From: JAGOUN01 sp040389005
Lineage (GTDB): Bacteria > Pseudomonadota > Gammaproteobacteria > JAGOUN01
NCBI GenBank assembly: GCA_040389005.1
Contig: JAZKAS010000002.1
Coordinates: forward strand, 1-42,965
Length of the DNA: 42,965 nucleotides
Direction: 5' to 3'
This document shows, one piece after another, positions 15,895 to 22,871 of the stretch. The position numbers were made by a program, and so were the translations under genes. The first letter of the stretch is position 1. The number at the start of each line of letters is the position of its first letter. The notes beneath the pieces are model-generated. The model ran no database searches. It was not told where the DNA came from and saw nothing but the letters and a program-made list of their open reading frames with translations.

Positions 15895-18191
15895 GGTTTC
15901 ACCAACATTGACCAGTGCGTTCCCCCTAATGAGGCAGCATTGACGATTGCATCATCATGATCAAGACAGGCAAGACCAAAATTAAGTGCGGTTGTCATGG
16001 CGCTTAAGCCAATTGCATCATGGGTATTAATATAAAATGAGTCAGAGTTATGCAGCGTTTCCTTGTAAAACTCTCTCTCAACTTGTGCAAATTGTTTGTA
16101 AGGTAATGGAGATGTATATATTTTTTTAATTTTTTGTTTTAGATTATGTCGCTCGATCATTGCATTGATATCTGATTTTACATGCTGTAAAGAAGGTTGT
16201 GCGACACCTACTTCAAGCGCAATTGTTGACATATGAGCATCAGTAATCTCAGCATAAATATGTGCTCCTCTTGCTCGAGCATATTCATAATCTTCTAACA
16301 TAAAATAACTCGCGCCTTCATTAAAAGCGGGGCGATCAAATATTGTCACTGGATGCGTGGCATGGCTACGTATTAGTCCTGCTTGCCAGTAATTAAATAA
16401 AATATAATCAATCAATTCATCGGCGCCTCCTGCAATAATGGCTTTATGTCGATTATCTTGAATAAGCTCGTAAGCTAATTGAATAGCTGCTAATCCAGAT
16501 CCTTGTCCAGCGCCTATTGCAATATTACAACCTTTAAGACGACTAATCACTGAAGCTTGACCTGACCCCGCATTGGCAACGGTATTAGGGAATTTAAATG
16601 GATCTATTTCACTAGGATGTTTTGTTAATATGTCACGATGAAAATTTAAATTGCTTTCTGCGTGCCCAAACATAGTTCCAGAAATTAATCCTACAGGTTC
16701 GGCCATTAATTCTTTTGTAGGCAAAGAGGCATCTAGTAAGGTTTTATGAACCGCTGAGACAATTAGCTGAGATAATCTATCCATGCGCCTAGTATTTATT
16801 TTAATAAAATCAGTAGAATTAAATTTTTCTATTTTTGCAGCTCTAAAATAACGATCATATTCTGGCGAATAATAATCTTTAATCCCTTTTTGTCCGCGTT
16901 CAATATTTTCTTTTATTATTTGTAAATTATACCCTAATGCGGAAATTGCCGACATACCGGTGACTACAACGCGTTTTTTATTAACCGATGCTCTTTTCAT
17001 CGGGAGTTTAGAAAATAATAATGCGGCATTGTTGCCGCCAAAAGCAAAATTTTGAACAATGGCGTGTTGAATATTTTTTTGTTGAGTTTTGTTTTCTATA
17101 TAATTTAAACGGCATCCATCTCGTGGCGAAATAAAATTTGCAGTAGGTAATAGAATGTTTTCAGACATCGCTTTAATGGTGAGTACTGATTCTACAATAC
17201 CCGCTGCACCTAGCGTATGACCTAATGCACCTTTAATTGAAGAAGTTGGAACAGCATTACCTTTTTGATAAAACATGCGTTCAATTACGCTGCTTTCTGT
17301 TGCATCATTACCACTTGTTCCTGTTCCATGTAAGTTAATATAATCAATATCGCTTACGTTCAGATTGGCTTTATTTAGTAGTTGTGTGAGCAACCATTCT
17401 GTTGCTTGACCTTTTGGATCTGGAGAAGTAGGGTGATAAGCATCAGCAGAAAACATGTATTCAGATGCATAGCCATAAGATTTTATTTTATGATCGTTGT
17501 TTTTCTGTAATATTATAGCGCCAGCACCTTCACCCAAAGTTAAGCCTATTTTTTCACTAAAAGGTGAGGAAGCTTCATCTGACATATTTCGCATACATGA
17601 AAATCCTGTATAAGAAATACGTGAAAGTTGATCACAGCCTGCGGCAATTACAATATCAGCTTTATTTTGCCTTAACCAAGCGATCGCAATTCCTATTGCG
17701 ATTGTAGAGGCGGTGCATGCTGTAGACACCACCATTTTTGGGCCAAAAAGATTATACTTCTTTGCAATTAAATCAGCGCTTACGTGAAGTGGCTTATTGT
17801 ATAAATGCCGAGTTTCGGTTTTTAAGTGCTGGAATAGCTGCGTATCATAAGTTTGCATCGATTCCATGCCTGCCAATGAGGTGCCAACGACTATGCCTAC
17901 GCGCAAACCTTGCAGTTGGTCTGTCGTTATCCCAGCATCTTGTAACGCTTCATCTACTGCAGATAACAACAGTTTATGGCCTCGATCAAGATTTTTTTCT
18001 GCTTTTTCGCTGAAATTTATAGGTAAAGGGAACTTAATTTCTGCCGCGCACTTTGTTGCATAGTCGCTAACGTCCCAAGCGGCAACCTGGCTTATACCGT
18101 GTTCTCCAAGAATTAAGCGCTCATAAGTGCTCGATAAATTTTTTCCTAAAGCGGTTATTAACCCGAGGCCTGTTACAGCAATGGGTGTCAT
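15882..18191 (-). CDS. ketosynthase-chain length factor fusion (type II PKS)
   Basis: A 769-residue protein with two complete thiolase-fold KS units. Unit 1 (about 1-395) has the full catalytic set: C159 in STACTAS, H289 in HGTGTSGND, K320 and H325 in KGALGHTLGAAG. Unit 2 (about 406-769, starting VVVTGMSAISALG) aligns with it, but the nucleophile position is Gln563 (GAGQGSGL). The first His is replaced in the segment YTSPLP and the second is Asp (HDAIG). Cys-to-Gln is the hallmark of chain length factors, so this is a covalently joined KS and CLF, normally two separate proteins. ATGA overlap with the ACP gene and 13-nt overlap with ALDH. It would condense malonyl units and set chain length. 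Confidence 0.92.
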   Translation of the reverse strand: MTPIAVTGLGLITALGKNLSSTYERLILGEHGISQVAAWDVSDYATKCAAEIKFPLPINFSEKAEKNLDRGHKLLLSAVDEALQDAGITTDQLQGLRVGIVVGTSLAGMESMQTYDTQLFQHLKTETRHLYNKPLHVSADLIAKKYNLFGPKMVVSTACTASTIAIGIAIAWLRQNKADIVIAAGCDQLSRISYTGFSCMRNMSDEASSPFSEKIGLTLGEGAGAIILQKNNDHKIKSYGYASEYMFSADAYHPTSPDPKGQATEWLLTQLLNKANLNVSDIDYINLHGTGTSGNDATESSVIERMFYQKGNAVPTSSIKGALGHTLGAAGIVESVLTIKAMSENILLPTANFISPRDGCRLNYIENKTQQKNIQHAIVQNFAFGGNNAALLFSKLPMKRASVNKKRVVVTGMSAISALGYNLQIIKENIERGQKGIKDYYSPEYDRYFRAAKIEKFNSTDFIKINTRRMDRLSQLIVSAVHKTLLDASLPTKELMAEPVGLISGTMFGHAESNLNFHRDILTKHPSEIDPFKFPNTVANAGSGQASVISRLKGCNIAIGAGQGSGLAAIQLAYELIQDNRHKAIIAGGADELIDYILFNYWQAGLIRSHATHPVTIFDRPAFNEGASYFMLEDYEYARARGAHIYAEITDAHMSTIALEVGVAQPSLQHVKSDINAMIERHNLKQKIKKIYTSPLPYKQFAQVEREFYKETLHNSDSFYINTHDAIGLSAMTTALNFGLACLDHDDAIVNAASLGGTHWSMLVKPWKA

Positions 18192-19507
18192 TTTTCTGCT
18201 CCTAAATAACTATGGCCTAATATTTGCGGTGCTGTCACCAAAGAAAGAGCGATCTGACTTTCTTTTGTTTTCAAATTAGCGCCAGAATTTGCATATTCAT
18301 GAGCAACATAAGCATTGCCCACATATTTTTTTAATAAGGGTGAATACTGACTCACAATGACATAACCAATATCGTGATTTTCACCACTGATTAACTCACC
18401 TTGCTTGATAAGCGCATCAGACTGAAAATGCACAAGCTGTTGATTGGCGGACATCGTTTCTACAGCAGCTTTACCTAAAAATGTTTCTTTATCAAATGAA
18501 AGTAATGAAGATAATCCAGCGGCAATGATTGTTTCATTTTTAAGAAAGCAAGTATTGGGGTGAAATCTACAAGATTCTAGCCAGAGTAGCTGCTCAGTCT
18601 CTGTGCTAATTTGTTGAGGTTTTTTATCGAAATTTACGCCTGAATCTACAATTGTGTTTATTAAATCTTTATCATCATTTTCAAGCGTAATAAGCATGAA
18701 TCCTGTTTCACCATTTGTATCTAAGCGAATTACTAATTGTTGTTTTTGATTAAATGACTCTAGAGAAAATGAAAAAAGCTTCATTTTTGCAACAAAGTCT
18801 CCATACAATTTTGCAATCACATTGGCAGACTCATATCCTTCTAGCGATAACATGGATACTTCTTTTGTAAGATCAATAAATGATATTTCATTCACTTCAA
18901 GAGTGTCTATAACTTTTGTTTTATCTGACTGTGGAAATAATAAATAATAATGATCAAAGTTATTGAGGAAATATAAATAAGATTGAAATTCACCGTTAGC
19001 ATTTAATAACAGAGATGGGATAACGGCGCCTTCTGGAGAAAAATCAATTTCTTTTGTTAATATATTGTTAAGAGCCATCATTTGCATTTCATTTTCTAAC
19101 TTTAAAAGACACATTTCAGTGTTTTTATATAAGATCATATGATTGCGAATTTCATCATAACCTATTAAAGATTTCTCATGGGTGTAAAAATTATCAAAGC
19201 GATTTGTAATGGCTAAATCCATCATGCCTTTTTCTTTCATAATGAAGTCTGCTAAAGTATTAACAGATCTTAATGCCCACATATCACTTGCTTTAATTTC
19301 TACATCAAAACTAGATTTAATCGAAACTACAAGTTGTAGAGAATCAATGGAATCTAAATTGAGTCCTGCGCCAAATAAAATCTCATCAGAATGAATTTGT
19401 TCAGGTGTAAAATTAAGATTTAACACATCAATTAAATTATGTTTAATTTTTTCAACAATTTCATTGCGTTGCTTTAAATGATACTGTGCATTAGTTGCTG
19501 TTTTCAT
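18188..19507 (-). CDS. acyl carrier protein fused to GcvT-like (T-protein fold) domain
   Basis: A 439-residue fusion. Residues ~13-93 form an acyl carrier protein with the phosphopantetheine Ser53 in LDSIDSLQLV. Residues ~117-435 resemble aminomethyltransferase/GcvT-DmdA-YgfZ proteins. The segment LLWLESCRFHP followed by AAGLSSLLSFDKETFLGKAA corresponds to the T-protein RLExxxxxY...TPxEAGLxxxVxxDKxxFIGxxAL. The C-terminal GYVIVSQYSPLLKKYVGNAYV matches its terminal barrel. The first part of the T-protein motif set (GGIIDD) is replaced by NGEFQS, so folate chemistry may be altered or lost. The start at 19507 lies 17 nt inside the flavoenzyme gene. It supplies the only ACP of the operon. Confidence 0.85.
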   Translation of the reverse strand: MKTATNAQYHLKQRNEIVEKIKHNLIDVLNLNFTPEQIHSDEILFGAGLNLDSIDSLQLVVSIKSSFDVEIKASDMWALRSVNTLADFIMKEKGMMDLAITNRFDNFYTHEKSLIGYDEIRNHMILYKNTEMCLLKLENEMQMMALNNILTKEIDFSPEGAVIPSLLLNANGEFQSYLYFLNNFDHYYLLFPQSDKTKVIDTLEVNEISFIDLTKEVSMLSLEGYESANVIAKLYGDFVAKMKLFSFSLESFNQKQQLVIRLDTNGETGFMLITLENDDKDLINTIVDSGVNFDKKPQQISTETEQLLWLESCRFHPNTCFLKNETIIAAGLSSLLSFDKETFLGKAAVETMSANQQLVHFQSDALIKQGELISGENHDIGYVIVSQYSPLLKKYVGNAYVAHEYANSGANLKTKESQIALSLVTAPQILGHSYLGAEK

Positions 19508-21005
19508 GAATCACCTCTTGTTTCATTGCTTTGACCATGCTTCCTAATTGCTTGATATTTCCTTTGATTGATAACATAATTTCATTATCAGTCATTTTCA
19601 TTACCAGACGCTTTTGCAATGGTGTAATTTCCATAGCAGAAGTATTGAAAAAATTATTATCGTTTGATGGAATAAAAACTTTTCCTTGCGCTAGATTTTC
19701 ATTCACTTTTTTGTTTAATTCATGAATTTGAATAAATAATGATTTAATTCTTCTTAAAAACTTAAAATCACATAGCTTGTTTTGTGAGAATAGAAATGCG
19801 GTTATTCCCCAGTAACTTGCATAGTCCCAGTAAATTTTTTGCAACATATATAGTCCATCGCCCATAAATGGGTATATATCTTGATATAAAGCCAAAGAAG
19901 CATTATATAGTTGAAAGTATAAATTTTGACTTTGTTGAGCAAGTGTTGAGATTTCTTCCCCCTGATAATCAGCCAAAATCATTTGTGTAATAAGGGTATT
20001 GCTAATACCAATAAAGTCAGTTCCAGGAGAATAAAGAGGGTCGAGAAAGGCGCCTGCTTCCCCTGTTAAGCACCAACGATCTTCAGAATAAACTTGTTGG
20101 CAGCTATATGAAAAATTTTTTAAAACATGAAAATCCTGCAATTTATTCTGGTGAGTTTTGATGGCGTTAGCGCATTGTGGTTCATGTTTTTCTAGCCACG
20201 CCATTAATTTTTCAAAAGAATTGAGTTGCGTAAATGCATATATTTTTTCGTCAAAGACCAATCCTATGCTGGTTGATCCAGAGGAAAGTGGAATAAGCCA
20301 TAACCAGTAGCCTGTGCCCATTAAATGATTGGTGCTGTAATAGCGCAGTCCACGTGGCACAGCGGGGTGCTCAAAGTGTTTAGGAAACCAATCATCTATG
20401 TCTATTTTTTCATGTATGCGTAACCAGACAGCATTCGCATTATGATTATTCTGTTGTGATAATTTTTCTTGACGCTTAATTAAGCCTCTTCTTCCGGTTG
20501 CATCGATTAGCCAGCGAGTAGAAAAAGTGATTTCTTCGTTTTGATGTTCAGCGATAACTTGATGACTCGCATTATTTTTGCCAAGATCTACTTTTAATAC
20601 AGTGACATTGTCTAAAATTTTTATGCCCATAGCTTGATTGGACGTAGCCAAATAATTTTCAAACTTACCGCGATCAATTTGATAGCTTGAGGCTTCTGGT
20701 AGCATACAGCTGCCGAATTCAAAGCGTTTTTCTATGCAAGTATTATCACCATGAGAAAAGAAAAATCGTAAACCAGCTTTCAAAAAATGTTCATTCTCTA
20801 AATATTCTTTTAATTGCAGAGTTTCTCGCAAATAATGTGAGCCAAGCTCTGTAGTTGCTTCGCCCACTTTATGCGCGGCGTGAGGGTAGGGGTATTGATT
20901 GCGTTCTAATATTAAAATCGATAATGCCTGGTTTTGCCTGGCAAGTTGTCTTGCCAGGCACAGCCCCGCAAGTCCTCCGCCAAGGATGATCACGTCATAA
21001 CTCAT
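19491..21005 (-). CDS. flavin-dependent halogenase-like oxidoreductase (paralogue 1)
   Basis: A 504-residue FAD enzyme of the tryptophan-halogenase superfamily. GGGLAGLCLARQL at residue 9, KVGEATTELG at 46-55, Lys76 in FLKAGLRF at the halogenase active-site Lys position, WLWLIP at 234-239 (WxWxIP), and a FLDPLYSPGTDF loop near 315. It is alignable over most of its length with the 545-residue paralogue at the far end of the operon, sharing blocks such as STNHLMGTGYW and SGSTSIG, but lacks the longer C-terminal extension. AGGA lies upstream of ATG 21005. Possible roles are halogenation, hydroxylation or desaturation of an ACP-bound polyene. Confidence 0.84.
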   Translation of the reverse strand: MSYDVIILGGGLAGLCLARQLARQNQALSILILERNQYPYPHAAHKVGEATTELGSHYLRETLQLKEYLENEHFLKAGLRFFFSHGDNTCIEKRFEFGSCMLPEASSYQIDRGKFENYLATSNQAMGIKILDNVTVLKVDLGKNNASHQVIAEHQNEEITFSTRWLIDATGRRGLIKRQEKLSQQNNHNANAVWLRIHEKIDIDDWFPKHFEHPAVPRGLRYYSTNHLMGTGYWLWLIPLSSGSTSIGLVFDEKIYAFTQLNSFEKLMAWLEKHEPQCANAIKTHQNKLQDFHVLKNFSYSCQQVYSEDRWCLTGEAGAFLDPLYSPGTDFIGISNTLITQMILADYQGEEISTLAQQSQNLYFQLYNASLALYQDIYPFMGDGLYMLQKIYWDYASYWGITAFLFSQNKLCDFKFLRRIKSLFIQIHELNKKVNENLAQGKVFIPSNDNNFFNTSAMEITPLQKRLVMKMTDNEIMLSIKGNIKQLGSMVKAMKQEVIHENSN

Positions 21006-21023
21006 GATTAAATTTTCCTATGA

Positions 21024-21473
21024 TTATTTTTTGTTTGTGTTAATAATCGTTCCAGTTGCGACCAATCCTTTTTGAGTTTTAACTCGTACTTTTCCTACTA
21101 TAAAATTAAAGCTATTACTAATGATCTCAGCAAAAATGAGCATGCTATCTCCTGGTTCAACAGGTTGCTTAAATGTGAAATCTTTCACGGAAGCTAGCAT
21201 AGGAGGAGCTTCGTTAATTCTATGTGGATCAAAACACACTAAACCCAGCATTTGTGCGCAGCTTTCTATAATCAAGACTCCGGGTACGATAGGTTTGCCT
21301 GGGAAATGCCCTTGAAAGTAATACTCGTTAATCGTTACATTTTTTATGCCAATGCCAGATTTATCCGGTTCGCATTTCAATAGGCGGTCAATCAGCAAAA
21401 ATGGATACCGCTGTGGCAGCATGTCGGCGATGCTATATGCCATTTGAGGGATAATGTCTGTCATCTTTTCCAC
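21024..21473 (-). CDS. FabZ-like 3-hydroxyacyl-ACP dehydratase
   Basis: A 149-residue hotdog-fold dehydratase that would remove water from 3-hydroxyacyl-ACP to give a trans-2-enoyl chain. H56 in GHFPGKPIVPG and E70 in LIIESCAQ are the catalytic pair, with the usual FabZ spacing of 14. MLPQRYPFLLIDR is the classical N-terminal motif. GTG at 21473 and ATG at 21464 are both possible starts (product 149 or 146 residues). It is the first gene of the operon, 18 nt before the flavoenzyme, and is divergent from the antiporter gene. It is probably not the housekeeping fabZ, which lies with lpxA/lpxD in most gammaproteobacteria. Confidence 0.9.
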   Translation of the reverse strand: MEKMTDIIPQMAYSIADMLPQRYPFLLIDRLLKCEPDKSGIGIKNVTINEYYFQGHFPGKPIVPGVLIIESCAQMLGLVCFDPHRINEAPPMLASVKDFTFKQPVEPGDSMLIFAEIISNSFNFIVGKVRVKTQKGLVATGTIINTNKK

Positions 21474-21514
21474 TCTTTTTTCTATAATATAAGAAAAATA
21501 CTTATTTATTACTC

Positions 21515-21542
21515 ATAATACCGATTATTTTATAAAAAACAA
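21515..21542 (-). promoter_or_regulatory. candidate sigma-70 promoter for the polyketide operon
   Basis: On the minus strand TTGTTT and TATTAT are separated by 16 nt within the 144-nt AT-rich divergent intergenic region, about 40 nt upstream of the fabZ-like start. The region is so AT-rich that chance matches are likely. Confidence 0.35.
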
Positions 21543-21617
21543 TAGATAATGTTGTTTTTTTGTGGGATATTAAGTAAATAACAATTAAATATTGGTGTTA
21601 AGGGCTGAGGTGGTTCT

Positions 21618-22871
21618 ATGGAGAAATTATCACACCTAAGTGTGGTTTCTTTTTTATTTTCTATTTCAACTATTTTGATAGTAGCTTGTCTCATGTCTGA
21701 GTTGGCTAAAAAAGTCAAATGCCCTGGGGTGGTAGGTGAGTTACTCGCTGGCATATTGCTGGGGCCAACTATTTTTGGCACTTTTTTCCCTGAGTATTTT
21801 CAAGCGCTCTATCAAGATCATGATTTTTCAATAGCGCTGGATGGTGTGTTCAATTTGTCAGCAATTATTATTTTATTTGTGGCGGGCGCGGAGATCAAGC
21901 TAGATTTTTTCTATAAACATATAAAAGTAATTATGTGCATTACTTTTTTTGGGTTTTTATTGCCTTTTTTAAGTGGATTTCTAGTTGTTTGGTATTTTCC
22001 CACAATCTTTTTTTCTTCTAAAAACTTAACCGCTGCAATTTTTCTTGGCACGGCTTTATCTATATCCGCTTTACCAGTTATTGCAAGAATATTGATGGAT
22101 ATTGAAATGGTAAAAACAAAGCTTGGCGCTATTATTATAGCTAGTGCAATGCTAACCGATATGATTGGTTGGGGTGTTTTTTCATTGACTATCAAAAGCT
22201 ACCAACATCCTGAAGGAAATATTCATATTGATTTTAGCTTGTTTTATAATCTCGCTTTTTTCTTAATTGCGTTTATAGCGATTAAGTATTGCATTACAAA
22301 ATTATTGCCTTGGTTTTTAGCCAACCCCATTAGAGATAAATATATATTGCCCTTGATCTTAGGGGTTAGTTTGCTGTTGGCAGCTTATACTGAATCAATG
22401 AATCTCAATGCTAGTTTAGGTGCTTTTTTGGCGGGCATACTATTCAATAAGCTTTTAGAATCCTATAATAACATTAAACAAAATGTTGAACTTTTTGTTA
22501 TTGGCTTTTTTTCACCTTTATTTTTTTCTTCGGTAGGGTTGCAGGTTAATTTTATTAAAGATTTTAATTTGCAGATGACTTTTATCATTATTTTATTGGC
22601 TTTTGTCAGCAAAATAGCAGGAGCATCATTAGGTTCTTTTATAGCAGGATTTTCTGCAAAAGATTCAGTGTCAATTAGTTTTGGGTTGAGCGCCCGTGGA
22701 GCAATGGGTATTATTTTATGCACGATTGCCTTACATGTTGGCTTAATTAATTCTCAATTATTCGTCGCTTTGGTGATGATGGCCTTAATAACAAGTGTCA
22801 TAAGCGGCTTTATGTTAAAAGCTTTACACAATCCTAATAAAAATAACCAAGCAAGAGGTAGATTATGTTGA
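21618..22871 (+). CDS. CPA2-type cation/proton antiporter (KefB-like membrane domain)
   Basis: A 417-residue inner-membrane protein with 12-13 hydrophobic segments, matching the Na+/H+ exchanger domain (PF00999) of the CPA2 group. Family landmarks are GVVGELLAGILLGPT, ALPVIARILMD, and the acidic TDMIGW in the middle helix (ion-binding Asp). It has no C-terminal TrkA-N domain, so it is not a complete KefB/KefC. GAGGTGG precedes ATG 21618. The gene is divergent from the polyketide operon and overlaps the following ABC transporter by 7 nt, so the two are co-transcribed. Such solo antiporters occur beside natural-product clusters, but a role in export or pH/ion balance here is inference. Confidence 0.88.
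   Translation: MEKLSHLSVVSFLFSISTILIVACLMSELAKKVKCPGVVGELLAGILLGPTIFGTFFPEYFQALYQDHDFSIALDGVFNLSAIIILFVAGAEIKLDFFYKHIKVIMCITFFGFLLPFLSGFLVVWYFPTIFFSSKNLTAAIFLGTALSISALPVIARILMDIEMVKTKLGAIIIASAMLTDMIGWGVFSLTIKSYQHPEGNIHIDFSLFYNLAFFLIAFIAIKYCITKLLPWFLANPIRDKYILPLILGVSLLLAAYTESMNLNASLGAFLAGILFNKLLESYNNIKQNVELFVIGFFSPLFFSSVGLQVNFIKDFNLQMTFIIILLAFVSKIAGASLGSFIAGFSAKDSVSISFGLSARGAMGIILCTIALHVGLINSQLFVALVMMALITSVISGFMLKALHNPNKNNQARGRLC

Noticed and set aside
19491..21005. Calling it a tryptophan halogenase
   Set aside because: Motifs support the superfamily and a halogenase-like mechanism, but there is nothing to support tryptophan as substrate, and many relatives do not halogenate.
7807..21473. 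Classical carotenoid biosynthesis cluster
   Set aside because: Only the cleavage oxygenase fits; no phytoene synthase, desaturase or cyclase, while KS/ACP/KR/DH indicate polyketide-type chain building.
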